A DNA stretch of 57,618 nucleotides from Hespellia sp. (lineage in GTDB: Bacteria > Bacillota > Clostridia > Lachnospirales > Lachnospiraceae), in contig JAQUUC010000017.1 in the NCBI GenBank assembly GCA_028694105.1, forward strand, positions 1 through 57,618, read 5' to 3'. The stretch's first letter is position 1; every line of letters begins with the position of its first letter. Below are positions 17,349 through 26,072 of the stretch, in pieces. A program made the position numbers and the translations under genes. The notes below the pieces were generated by a model, which was not told the origin of the DNA, made no database searches, and saw nothing but the letters and a program-made list of their open reading frames with translations.

Positions 17349-18446
17349 CTAACGTTCATATACAATATACCTGAATTTCTGTAGAATGTCAGCAGCTTTT
17401 TTAGAAGAAGCATCGTCATAGAACTCGATGCGCAGTACACCTTCCTCAAATTCACGGTTGTGAACGATACCGATATTCTTGATACTTAAGTTGTTGCTTG
17501 CAAGAATCGTCGCAATCGCAGCGATTCCACCTGCCTCATCAATGATATCGCAGTAGACGGCATGCGATTTCTTGATCGGTCCGGCAGAAGATTCCGGAAA
17601 GGAATTCCGGTAGTCTCTGGATTCCTCAAACAGACGGAATAATTCATCCTCGTTTGCGTCATCGATGAGTTCCTTCGTCTCTTTCAGGGAATTGATATAC
17701 TGCTCGAGAATCGTGGAAATGTTCTCCTTGTTCTTCAGGCAGATCTGCTGCCACATGACCGGCGATGAGGATGCGATTCGCGTAATATCCTTAAATCCAC
17801 CGGCGGCGAGTGATTTCATCAGCTCGTTTTTCGTGTCGGTGTCGTGCACGAAATTCACCAGATTCGCCGCGATAATGTGCGGGAGATGACTGATGGTTCC
17901 GGTAACGTAATCATGCTGCTGGTAATCTAAAACAACAGGCAGTGCCTTCAAATGTGACACGAAATTCCGATATCTCTCAACCTTTTCCTCCGAAACTTTA
18001 GGTGTTGGCGTAAGAATATAGTAAGCGTTCTCTAAAAGCAGTGGTTTTGAATTAGCAAATCCCGTTTTTTCAGAGCCTGCCATCGGATGTCCGCCGATGA
18101 AATGCTCCTCAAGCCCGAGACGAATGACTTCCTTGTGGATGGAGGTCTTGACGCTTCCAACATCCGTCAGAATGCAATTCCCGTTCAGGTAAGGAATCAT
18201 CTGCTTTAAATAAGCTGTATTATAAGAAACCGGAGCACATAAGAAAATGTAGTCGCAGTTCATAAATGTATCGTCGATCGAAGAGCAGGCCGTATCGATA
18301 ATTCCATCGGAAACGGCAAGCGCAAGAGACTCCTTGCTCTTGTCAAATGCAATCAGCGTATCGTCCGGATCATACTGGCGGATCGCCCTTGCGATGGATC
18401 CTCCGATTAATCCAAGCCCGACAAATCCGATTTTTTTAGTTCCCAT
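17349..18446 (-). CDS. tyrA: Prephenate dehydrogenase with ACT domain
   Basis: 365 residues. Oxidative decarboxylation of prephenate to 4-hydroxyphenylpyruvate for tyrosine. The N-terminal Rossmann motif is GFVGLGLIGGSIARAI (residues 7-22). The central part has GGHPMAGSEKTGF, containing the conserved His and Ser/Glu region of the active site. The C-terminal 75 residues form an ACT domain (IAAIATILASNNLSIKNIGI) expected to bind tyrosine for feedback control. AGGAGG precedes the ATG and a candidate promoter lies at 18480-18508. First gene of the tyrA-aroA operon. Confidence 0.96.
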   Translation of the reverse strand: MGTKKIGFVGLGLIGGSIARAIRQYDPDDTLIAFDKSKESLALAVSDGIIDTACSSIDDTFMNCDYIFLCAPVSYNTAYLKQMIPYLNGNCILTDVGSVKTSIHKEVIRLGLEEHFIGGHPMAGSEKTGFANSKPLLLENAYYILTPTPKVSEEKVERYRNFVSHLKALPVVLDYQQHDYVTGTISHLPHIIAANLVNFVHDTDTKNELMKSLAAGGFKDITRIASSSPVMWQQICLKNKENISTILEQYINSLKETKELIDDANEDELFRLFEESRDYRNSFPESSAGPIKKSHAVYCDIIDEAGGIAAIATILASNNLSIKNIGIVHNREFEEGVLRIEFYDDASSKKAADILQKFRYIVYER

Positions 18447-18479
18447 GATATAACCTCCTAATGTTGTATTTCTCCATAA

Positions 18480-18508
18480 ATTCTAACACTTTAAAGCGTG
18501 AAAGTCCA
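18480..18508 (-). promoter_or_regulatory. Candidate promoter of tyrA-aroA
   Basis: Minus strand: TGGACT (complement of 18503-18508) as -35, a 17-base spacer, and TAGAAT (complement of 18480-18485) as -10. Each box deviates from consensus, so this is a moderate candidate. Confidence 0.45.
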
Positions 18509-18544
18509 CCGGCGAAACATATTTGTGAAAAATTCATAAAAGAG

Positions 18545-18573
18545 TTGTAATGGCTGATAGATTTTAGTACAAT
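18545..18573 (+). promoter_or_regulatory. Promoter of the EF-G-like gene
   Basis: TTGTAA (18545-18550), a 17-base spacer and TACAAT (18568-18573). The start codon follows about 60 bases later with an AAGGAGG site. Confidence 0.55.
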
Positions 18574-18633
18574 ATAACCATAAGATTTTATGCGGGAAGA
18601 AGCATAGAAAACTACTTACAAGGAGGCAGCTAT

Positions 18634-20709
18634 ATGCAGGTTTACAGAACAGATGAGATTCGAAACGTAGTATTATTAGGCCACGGGGGAAGTGGTAAGA
18701 CTAGTTTGGTAGAGGCTATGGCCTATGTATCAGGCGCGATTAATCGTATGGGTAAGATTACCGATGGCAATACGATTAGTGATTTTGATAAAGAAGAGCA
18801 GAAGAGAAAGTTTTCGCTGACGACATCACTCATCCCGATCGAGTGGGAGAAGGCGAAGATCAATATCTTAGATACACCGGGATATTTTGATTTTGTCGGT
18901 GAAGTAGAAGAGGCAGTCAGTGTGGCGGATGCGGCAGTCATCGTGGTGTCCGGCAAAGCAGGTGTGGAAGTAGGCACAGAGAAGGCGTGGGACCTGTGTG
19001 AAAAATATAATCTGCCACGTATGTTTTATGTGACAGAGATGGATGTGGATGATGCAAGTTTCCGTCAGGTAGTCGAGGACCTGACCGAAAAATACGGCAA
19101 ATGTATTGCACCCCGCGCGATCCCGATTCGTGAAAATGAGAAGTTTGTAGGCTATGTCAACGTCATCAAGAATGCAGGACGGCGGTTTACGGGAATCGGC
19201 GAGCGAGAGGAATGCGAGATTCCGGATTACTGTATGCCGAACCTGGAGATGTGCCGTACCACATTGTTGGAGGCGGTTGCCGAGACGAGTGATGACATGA
19301 TGGACCGCTATTTTGCAGGCGAGGAATTCTCCCTGGAAGAGATTCGGGCTGCACTTCGTACGAATGTAATGGATGGCAGCATCGTGCCGGTCGGTATGGG
19401 ATCGAACATCACAGCACAGGGCGTATTCAACCTGATGTCGGATATCGTGAGATTCTTCCCGAGTCCGGACAAGAGAGCATGTGCAGGTATCAATAAAACA
19501 ACGAATGAGATCTTTGAGGCGAACTATGATTTCTCGAAAGCAAAGAGCGCGTATGTATTTAAGACCATGGTGGATCCGTTCATCGGTAAATATTCCTTCG
19601 TAAAGGTTTGCTCCGGTGTCATCAAGGGTGACGATACCCTCTATAATGCAGAGGAAGAGACCGAGACGAAGCCGGGCAAGATCTACACCTTATCTGGCAA
19701 TAAACCGGAGGAAGTCACAGAGCTGTTTGCCGGTGATATCGGTGCAATCGCGAAGCTTGGAAGCACCAGAACAGGCGAGACACTCTCAACGAAGAACACA
19801 CAGGTACTGTATGGGAAGACAGAATATTCTGTGCCATATACATACATGAAATATACGACACCGACCAAGGGGGATGAGGATAAGGTGTCGCAGGCACTTG
19901 CGAAGCTGATGGCAGAGGATGTGACGCTCCGTACGGTGAATGACAGTGAGAACCGCCAGTCGCTCATCTATGGTATCGGGGACCAGCATCTGGAAGTTGT
20001 TGCAAGTAAGCTTGCAGACCGCTACAAAGTAGAGATTCATCTTGAGACACCGAAGGTTGCATTTAGAGAGACACTGCGCAAGAACTCCGATGTTGATATG
20101 AAATATAAAAAACAGTCCGGTGGACATGGACAGTATGGACACGTAAAGATGAGATTTGAATCTTCCGGTGACATGGAGACACCTTTTGTATTTGAAGAGT
20201 GCGTAGTCGGCGGAGCTGTTCCGAAGAATTACTTCCCGGCAGTCGAGAAGGGTCTGCAGGAATCTGTAGTCAAGGGTCCTCTGGCCGGATATCCGGTGGT
20301 GGGCGTAAAAGCGACTTTATACGATGGTTCTTACCATCCGGTAGATTCTTCCGAGCAGGCATTTAAGACCGCGACGGTTCAGGCATTTAAGAAGGGCTTC
20401 CTGGAAGCGGGCCCGATTCTCTTAGAGCCAATCGTATCAATGAAGGTTACGGTGCCGGATGATTACACTGGAGATGTGATGGGAGATCTGAACAAGAGAC
20501 GCGGACGTGTACTCGGTATGACACCGGTTGCCGGAGGCAAGCAGATCATTGAGGCAGATATTCCGATGACAGGATTGTTCGGATACTGCACCGTGCTTCG
20601 CTCTATGACGGGCGGACGCGGCAATTATGAGTATACTTTTGCAAGATATGAGCAGGCACCTTCGGAGGTACAGGAGAAGGAGATTGCGGCAAGAGCGGCA
20701 GACGAATAA
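18634..20709 (+). CDS. Elongation factor G-like translational GTPase paralogue
   Basis: 691 residues with the EF-G domain order: GTPase, domain II, and the III-IV-V region (SGGHGQYGHVKMRF, RRGRVLGM near 625). The P-loop is GHGGSGKTS (residues 17-25) rather than the AHIDAGKTT of housekeeping EF-G, and G3 is DTPGYFDF. The G4 guanine-specificity motif, normally NKxD, reads TEMD near residue 138. This places it among the EF-G-like paralogues whose exact role is unclear, and it is unlikely to be the cell's main EF-G, which is usually encoded next to rpsL/rpsG. It is monocistronic with its own promoter and a strong terminator. A ribosomal protection protein is an alternative, but I see no specific similarity. 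Confidence 0.88.
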   Translation: MQVYRTDEIRNVVLLGHGGSGKTSLVEAMAYVSGAINRMGKITDGNTISDFDKEEQKRKFSLTTSLIPIEWEKAKINILDTPGYFDFVGEVEEAVSVADAAVIVVSGKAGVEVGTEKAWDLCEKYNLPRMFYVTEMDVDDASFRQVVEDLTEKYGKCIAPRAIPIRENEKFVGYVNVIKNAGRRFTGIGEREECEIPDYCMPNLEMCRTTLLEAVAETSDDMMDRYFAGEEFSLEEIRAALRTNVMDGSIVPVGMGSNITAQGVFNLMSDIVRFFPSPDKRACAGINKTTNEIFEANYDFSKAKSAYVFKTMVDPFIGKYSFVKVCSGVIKGDDTLYNAEEETETKPGKIYTLSGNKPEEVTELFAGDIGAIAKLGSTRTGETLSTKNTQVLYGKTEYSVPYTYMKYTTPTKGDEDKVSQALAKLMAEDVTLRTVNDSENRQSLIYGIGDQHLEVVASKLADRYKVEIHLETPKVAFRETLRKNSDVDMKYKKQSGGHGQYGHVKMRFESSGDMETPFVFEECVVGGAVPKNYFPAVEKGLQESVVKGPLAGYPVVGVKATLYDGSYHPVDSSEQAFKTATVQAFKKGFLEAGPILLEPIVSMKVTVPDDYTGDVMGDLNKRRGRVLGMTPVAGGKQIIEADIPMTGLFGYCTVLRSMTGGRGNYEYTFARYEQAPSEVQEKEIAARAADE

Positions 20710-20722
20710 AAACAAAAAGTGA

Positions 20723-20761
20723 TTAGAGACGCAGTGTTCTGACAAGATGCTGCGTCTCTAA
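20723..20761 (+). terminator. Terminator after the EF-G-like gene
   Basis: A perfect 12-pair stem, TTAGAGACGCAG (20723-20734) with CTGCGTCTCTAA (20750-20761), separated by a 15-base loop, with a TTTT run shortly after (20767-20770). Confidence 0.75.
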
Positions 20762-20799
20762 CTGCGTTTTCCCGTCAGAAAATGCGTGCGAGTATCCCC

Positions 20800-20828
20800 T
20801 TGTTCCACCTAGTCACCTATGTTATACT
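20800..20828 (+). promoter_or_regulatory. Promoter of the 558-residue membrane protein gene
   Basis: TTGTTC (20800-20805), a 17-base spacer and TATACT (20823-20828), 86 bases before the start codon. Confidence 0.5.
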
Positions 20829-20913
20829 ACAAGTACCATAAAGTAGGCGGTATGTTTACGGTGAATCAGAGATTTACAGGAATATTACCGAAAAAGAAAG
20901 AGGTAAAAACAGT

Positions 20914-22590
20914 ATGAAAAAGGGTAAGATGAAACTGATAGGCGTGATTGCGATTCTTGTCATTGCGGCGGCCTATTATTATGTAGCACTGCCGGCACTG
21001 AATTTTCATTCATCCGATCTGTGGATGTTTGTAATCGTACTCATCGTTGTGGGACTGGTGATTGCTGCGCAGAGAGTGAGCAAAAAGAGAAAACTGGATT
21101 TTCGTGATCTGGGGGAACTGAAGAATTCGGGGCTGATCAAGAGCGTCCTGGTGCTTCTGGCAGCTGTGGTCGTGATTTATCTTGTGGGAAGCATTCTGTC
21201 TTCTCCAATTGTGAATGCGAAGAAGTACCAGTCCCTTCTGAATGTACAGAACGGGGAATTCACCGAGGATGTCGAAGAGCTGTCGCTGAATAAGATTCCG
21301 CTTCTGGACAGAGATTCCGCGACCATCCTGGGAAACCGTAAGATGGGAAGCATGGTTGATATGGTATCCCAGTTTGAGGTGGACGAACTGTACAGTCAGA
21401 TCAACTATCAGGATTCACCGACCAGAGTGACACCGCTTCGCTATGCCAGCCTGATCAAATGGTTTACGAATATGCAGGAAGGAATTCCGGCATATATCAC
21501 AATTGATATGGCAACACAGACCACCAATCTGGTGAAACTGGATCAGGGAATGAAATATACCACAAGCGATCACTTCAACCGTAATATTTACCGCCATCTG
21601 AGATTCTCGTATCCAACCTATATTTTTGATGATCTGAGCTTTGAAATCGACGATGAAGGTGTGCCTTACTGGATCTGCCCGGTTCGTAAATATAACATCG
21701 GACTGTTCGGCGGTGTGACGGTTGGACGCGTGGTCTTATGTAATGCGGTGACGGGAGAGACGACCGATTATGCAATTGAAGATGTACCGGAATGGATTGA
21801 CCGGGCGTATTCCGCTGATCTGCTGGTACAGTTATATGATTATTATGGATCATTAAAACACGGATATTTCAACAGTATCTTAGGCCAGAAGGACTGCCTG
21901 ACAACGACGAACGGATACAATTATCTGGCAATCAACGATGATGTATGGGTTTATACCGGGGTGACATCCGTGAGCGGTGACCAGTCGAACGTTGGATTTG
22001 TTCTGATGAATCAGAGAACCATGGAGACGAAATATTATAATGTAGAAGGTGCAATCGAAGATTCTGCGATGTCATCGGCAGAAGGACAGGTACAGAACTT
22101 AGGCTATCAGGCTACATTTCCACTGCTGCTGAATATTGAGAGTGAGCCGACATATTTCATTGCACTGAAGGATGATGCCGGTCTTGTGAAGAAGTATGCG
22201 ATGGTAAATGTACAGAAATATCAGATTGTTGCAATCGGTGATACCGTGACGGAGTGTGAGGCGGAGTATACATCGCTGATGTATGAAAATGGCATCAAGA
22301 CGGTTGCGGAAGACACCCGGACCGTTGAGACGCTGACGGGCAAAATCACCAAGATCGCACAGGGGGTCATTGGCGGTGATTCACATTACTATATTATGAT
22401 AGAGGGATCCGATGAGATTTTTGATGTGTCTGTGGTTGACTTTATCGATATCATTAAGTATGACGAGGGCGATGAAGTGACGGTCGAGTACAAAAAGGGC
22501 GATGAATCGAACCTTGTACTTTCTCTTGACGGCAAAGAAAAAGCGGGGACACAGACCGCGGCAGAAGACGAGACAGAAAGTGAAGAGTAG
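20914..22590 (+). CDS. Unrecognised membrane protein with large extracytoplasmic domain
   Basis: 558 residues. Three hydrophobic segments lie near the N-terminus (about 7-28, 36-56 and 79-97), separated by basic, probably cytoplasmic loops. A soluble region of about 380 residues follows, without Cys-rich or catalytic motifs I recognise, then a C-terminal segment (about 470-540) that looks like a small OB-type beta barrel: LTGKITKIAQ, YYIMIEG, FDVSVVDF, GDEVTVEY. The tail is acidic. The start is supported by AAAGAGG upstream. It is followed within 7 bases by tcdA and probably shares its transcript. No function is assigned. Confidence 0.85.
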   Translation: MKKGKMKLIGVIAILVIAAAYYYVALPALNFHSSDLWMFVIVLIVVGLVIAAQRVSKKRKLDFRDLGELKNSGLIKSVLVLLAAVVVIYLVGSILSSPIVNAKKYQSLLNVQNGEFTEDVEELSLNKIPLLDRDSATILGNRKMGSMVDMVSQFEVDELYSQINYQDSPTRVTPLRYASLIKWFTNMQEGIPAYITIDMATQTTNLVKLDQGMKYTTSDHFNRNIYRHLRFSYPTYIFDDLSFEIDDEGVPYWICPVRKYNIGLFGGVTVGRVVLCNAVTGETTDYAIEDVPEWIDRAYSADLLVQLYDYYGSLKHGYFNSILGQKDCLTTTNGYNYLAINDDVWVYTGVTSVSGDQSNVGFVLMNQRTMETKYYNVEGAIEDSAMSSAEGQVQNLGYQATFPLLLNIESEPTYFIALKDDAGLVKKYAMVNVQKYQIVAIGDTVTECEAEYTSLMYENGIKTVAEDTRTVETLTGKITKIAQGVIGGDSHYYIMIEGSDEIFDVSVVDFIDIIKYDEGDEVTVEYKKGDESNLVLSLDGKEKAGTQTAAEDETESEE

Positions 22591-22596
22591 CAGACC

Positions 22597-23334
22597 ATGT
22601 TAAATCAATTTTCAAGAACGGAACTATTATTAGGAGCAGATGCCATGAAAAAGCTGGCATCTGCCCGTGTGGCGGTCTTCGGTATCGGCGGTGTCGGAGG
22701 ACATGCGGTGGAAGCACTGGCGCGGAGTGGAATCGGCACCCTTGACCTGATTGATAATGATGACGTGTCGCTGACAAATGTTAACCGGCAGATCATCGCA
22801 ACGATGGAGACCGTCGGGCAGGACAAGGTGGAGGTCATGAAAGCGCGCATTCTGGCAATCAACCCGGATGCTGTGGTTCATACACACAAATGCTTCTATC
22901 TGCCGGAAACACAGACGGAATTCGATTTCAAAGGCTACGACTATGTGGTCGATGCGATTGATACGGTGACCGGCAAGATTGCGCTTGTCATGCAGGCAAA
23001 AGAGGCGGGCACTCCGATCATCAGCTCGATGGGCATGGGAAATAAATTAAATCCGGCTGAGATTGAGGTGGCGGATATCTACCGGACCTCGATCTGTCCG
23101 CTGGCCCGCGTGATGCGAAGAGAGCTGAAAGCGCGCGGAATCACACAATTGAAGGTGGTCTATACCAGAGAAAAACCGATGGAGCCAAACCCTGCCGCCG
23201 CACAGGAGTGCAGGGAGCTGGAGGGTGTCTCAAAACGGGCGGTACCCGGAAGCACTTCCTTCGTGCCGTCGGTTGCTGGACTGATTATGGCGTCGGAGAT
23301 TGTAAAGGACCTGACCGGAATATCAAATGAATAG
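22597..23334 (+). CDS. tcdA: tRNA threonylcarbamoyladenosine dehydratase (TcdA/ThiF family)
   Basis: 245 residues of the E1-like ThiF superfamily. The ATP-binding loop is FGIGGVGGHAVEALARSGIG (residues 28-47), followed by the IDNDDVSLTNVNRQ segment (51-64) with the conserved Asp and Asn-Arg residues. TcdA cyclises t6A to ct6A at position 37 of ANN-decoding tRNAs in an ATP-dependent reaction. The N-terminal FSRTELLLGADAM segment and the length match TcdA better than ThiF or MoeB, and there is no C-terminal rhodanese domain. The ribosome binding site is weak, consistent with coupling to the gene just upstream. Confidence 0.9.
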   Translation: MLNQFSRTELLLGADAMKKLASARVAVFGIGGVGGHAVEALARSGIGTLDLIDNDDVSLTNVNRQIIATMETVGQDKVEVMKARILAINPDAVVHTHKCFYLPETQTEFDFKGYDYVVDAIDTVTGKIALVMQAKEAGTPIISSMGMGNKLNPAEIEVADIYRTSICPLARVMRRELKARGITQLKVVYTREKPMEPNPAAAQECRELEGVSKRAVPGSTSFVPSVAGLIMASEIVKDLTGISNE

Positions 23335-23345
23335 GAGCTGATGTT

Positions 23346-24320
23346 ATGATGGGATATGTGGACCTGCATTTACATCTGGACGGATCGATTTCCGCGGCAA
23401 TGGCAAGAAAGCTTGCGGATATGCAGAATATCGCACTGCCGGAAACAGATGAAGCACTTGAGCGGATGCTGAAGTGTCCGAAGGACTGCAGAGATTTGAA
23501 TGATTATTTAACCTGTTTTGAACTTCCGCTGTCCCTGCTGCAGACACGCAAAGGAATCTGCGAGGCTGTTTACCGCCTGCAGGAAGAACTGAAGGCGCAG
23601 GGGCTTATCTATGCGGAGATACGGTTCGCACCACAGCTTCACTGCGACAGAGATCTTTCGCAGGAGGAGGTGGTGGCTGCGGCCGTGGAAGGACTGAACT
23701 GGTCTGATTTTCCGGCAAATCTGATTCTGTGCTGTATGCGCGGGGAGGATAATCTGGAAGAGAATATCGAGACTGTCTGGACGGCAAAGCATTTCCGCAA
23801 AAAAGGTGTCGCAGGCATTGATCTTGCCGGGGCAGAGGGGCTGTACCCGACCAAGAATTTCCGCGAGATTTTCGAGCTTGCAAGTACCTTAAGTGTTCCG
23901 TATACAATTCATGCCGGGGAAGCTGACGGGCCGAGAAGCGTTAAAAAAGCAATGGAGTTCGGCGCGAAGCGAATCGGACATGGCGTGCGCGCCTGCGAAG
24001 ACCCGGTACTGCTGCAGGACTTATCGGATGAGGGAATCGTTCTGGAGCTGTGTCCGAAAAGTAATCTGGATACCCGGATATTTCCTGACATCAGCGCCTA
24101 TCCGCTCAGAAAGTTTTTGGAGTACGAGATTTTAGTTACGATTAACACGGATAACATGGAAGTCTCGGATACGACCATCGAAAAAGAAATGGAACGCCTA
24201 AAGCAGGAATTCTCCCTGACGGAAGAAGAGATTCTGCAGTTAGAGCTGAATGCGGTGAATGCATCGTTCGCCCCGGAAAAACAAAAAAAGGAACTGCGAA
24301 AACTACTGACAACAAAATGA
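23346..24320 (+). CDS. add: Adenosine deaminase family protein
   Basis: 324-residue TIM-barrel amidohydrolase. Metal-binding HLHLDG lies at residues 7-12, IHAGEADGP near 186, the catalytic GHGVRACED near 207 and a metal Asp in INTDNMEVS near 266. The last motif differs slightly from the common NTDDP form. Expected reaction is adenosine (or a related aminopurine) to inosine plus ammonia in purine salvage; adenine deaminase of the same family cannot be ruled out. Start codons at 23346 and 23349 are adjacent, preceded by GGAG. It follows tcdA by 11 bases and ends the small operon. Confidence 0.88.
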   Translation: MMGYVDLHLHLDGSISAAMARKLADMQNIALPETDEALERMLKCPKDCRDLNDYLTCFELPLSLLQTRKGICEAVYRLQEELKAQGLIYAEIRFAPQLHCDRDLSQEEVVAAAVEGLNWSDFPANLILCCMRGEDNLEENIETVWTAKHFRKKGVAGIDLAGAEGLYPTKNFREIFELASTLSVPYTIHAGEADGPRSVKKAMEFGAKRIGHGVRACEDPVLLQDLSDEGIVLELCPKSNLDTRIFPDISAYPLRKFLEYEILVTINTDNMEVSDTTIEKEMERLKQEFSLTEEEILQLELNAVNASFAPEKQKKELRKLLTTK

Positions 24321-24398
24321 AAAGTGCTAAAAACCAATGATTTCCAGAAAAAATTCCTTGCAATAAAGAAAAGACTTACAAATTGTCTGAAAGTTTGT

Positions 24399-24404
24399 TA
24401 TAAT
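24399..24404 (+). promoter_or_regulatory. Candidate -10 box upstream of carD
   Basis: A perfect TATAAT 41 bases before the carD start codon. The region 17 bases upstream (TTACAA) is only a weak -35. The intergenic stretch 24321-24444 otherwise shows no clear terminator. Confidence 0.4.
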
Positions 24405-24444
24405 AGAATAAGGAACACTAGCGGAATTCATTTGGAGGTAAGGT

Positions 24445-24948
24445 ATGTTTGAGGTAGGAGATTATATTGTGTATGGTAATAATGGTGTGTGTCAGGTCGA
24501 AAAAGTGGGTCCGCTTGAATCCAAAATTGCTACAAGAGGCAAGGTGTATTATACATTATCGCCCTGCTATTTGAAGGGAAGCACAATTTTTACACCGGCA
24601 GATAATCAGAAGGTGCCGATGCGCCCGGTTATGACAAAGCAGGAGAGTTTACAGCTGATAGATGCGATGCAGGAGATGGATGCTTTGTGGATTACGGACG
24701 AAAAACGCAGAGAAGCGGAGTACAAGGAAGCAATACAGAAGTGTGACGCGGCAGAGCTTGTCAAAATCATCAAGACGATCTTTCAGCGAAAAGAGACACG
24801 GATTGCAGAGGGCAAAAAAGTAACGGCAACGGATGAAAAGTATTTTCATCTTGCAGAAGAACGTTTATATGGTGAATTTGCAATCGCTCTGAATATGCAA
24901 AAAGATGAGGTTGCCGCTTTCATAGAAGAACGAATCAAGGAATCATGA
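24445..24948 (+). CDS. CarD/CdnL-family RNA polymerase-binding regulator
   Basis: 167 residues. The N-terminal Tudor-like RNAP-interaction domain starts MFEVGDYIVYGNNGVCQVE, the hallmark of the family, and the rest is helical and charged (about 60-165), as in the DNA-contacting domain. Such proteins stabilise open promoter complexes. A TTGGAGG site lies ahead of the ATG. Its stop overlaps the start of the next gene by 4 bases, so it is translationally coupled to the YibE/F pair. Confidence 0.9.
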   Translation: MFEVGDYIVYGNNGVCQVEKVGPLESKIATRGKVYYTLSPCYLKGSTIFTPADNQKVPMRPVMTKQESLQLIDAMQEMDALWITDEKRREAEYKEAIQKCDAAELVKIIKTIFQRKETRIAEGKKVTATDEKYFHLAEERLYGEFAIALNMQKDEVAAFIEERIKES

Positions 24949-26072
24949 AGAGAAACAGAGAATTTTTAAAACAGCATAGATGGCAGCTGGGACTATTCAC
25001 CGTATTATTGGTAATAGTCTTTTTTGCGTTTCACGACGCGTTTCTATACACGCAGACGATCGGAAAGGTGACGCATACCGAGACCGCGATAAGTGGAAAT
25101 GCAACGAACTACAATACGGATAATGATGCACAAAAGGAGACTCTTTATGAGCAGAAGCTGACAATCCGAATTTTAAACGGTGTACATAAAGGGGAGCAAA
25201 TCAAGGTGAAAAGCTCCTATGCGTATTCGCAGATCGATTCCGAGAAGTACAGCCGGGGTGACCGTGTATTTCTGGAAATCAAAGGGGAGAAGCAGATATC
25301 CTCGGCGATCGTCAACGGAGTAAAAAGGGACCAGTATGCGGTGCTTCTGACAGCGGCTCTGGTCTTTGCCATTCTCTGTATTGCCGGAAAAAAGGGAGCC
25401 CGGGCACTGGTTTCGCTTCTGCTCAATATCGGAATTTTTATTTGCAGCATCTTTCTTTATGAAAAAGGGGCGGATCTGCTGAAGATGAGCTATGCTCTGG
25501 TTGGGATTTTTACCGTGCTTACCGTCCTGATTGTAGATGGGCCGAATAAGAGAAGCTTCGCAGCGATTGTATCAACGCTGCTGACCACATTTCTTGCGGT
25601 GGAGGTCTTTTATCTTGCCCTGCATTTCGGCGGGGAGATCGATTATGCATCCTTGGATTATGTGACGGGCGGACAGGATCTGGAGACGATCTTTCTGGCG
25701 GGCATCTGTCTGACCAGTCTCGGTGCAGTGATGGACGTGTCGATTTCTATCGCGGCAGGTTTAAATGAAGTGGTGGAAAAGAATCCCGAAGTGAAGCTGA
25801 GAGAGCTGCTGTCCTCCGGCCGTGAGATCGGACATGATATCACGGGAACGATGATCAATGTGCTCTTCTTTACCTACATGTGCGGACTGCTCCCGGTGCT
25901 GATCATTAAACTCAAAAACAGTATACAGCTGCTGACGATCGTTCGTCTGCAGATTCCATTTGAAATCGCGCGGTTTCTGCTTGGCGGAATCTCCATCCTG
26001 CTTGCGATTCCGGTGTCGATTGTGATTACAACGGTCGCTTTGAAGCTGCGAAGAAAGGGGGCAGAAGCATGA
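24945..26072 (+). CDS. YibE/F family membrane protein
   Basis: 375 residues. One N-terminal membrane anchor (about 14-31) precedes an extracytoplasmic beta-rich part (about 35-130, with KLTIRILNGVHKGEQIKVKS). Five or more membrane helices follow (about 131-370), containing the family-like GAVMDVSISIAAGLNEV and GREIGHDITGTMINVLFF segments. The biochemical role of YibE/F proteins is not settled. Starts in the ATGA overlap with carD and ends in an ATGA overlap with the next YibE/F gene, so the two probably form a complex. Confidence 0.88.
   Translation: MKRNREFLKQHRWQLGLFTVLLVIVFFAFHDAFLYTQTIGKVTHTETAISGNATNYNTDNDAQKETLYEQKLTIRILNGVHKGEQIKVKSSYAYSQIDSEKYSRGDRVFLEIKGEKQISSAIVNGVKRDQYAVLLTAALVFAILCIAGKKGARALVSLLLNIGIFICSIFLYEKGADLLKMSYALVGIFTVLTVLIVDGPNKRSFAAIVSTLLTTFLAVEVFYLALHFGGEIDYASLDYVTGGQDLETIFLAGICLTSLGAVMDVSISIAAGLNEVVEKNPEVKLRELLSSGREIGHDITGTMINVLFFTYMCGLLPVLIIKLKNSIQLLTIVRLQIPFEIARFLLGGISILLAIPVSIVITTVALKLRRKGAEA

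Noticed and set aside
18634-20709. Tetracycline ribosomal protection protein
   Set aside because: Overall EF-G-like layout is shared, but the P-loop region and N-terminus do not resemble Tet(M)-type proteins and there is no mobile context.
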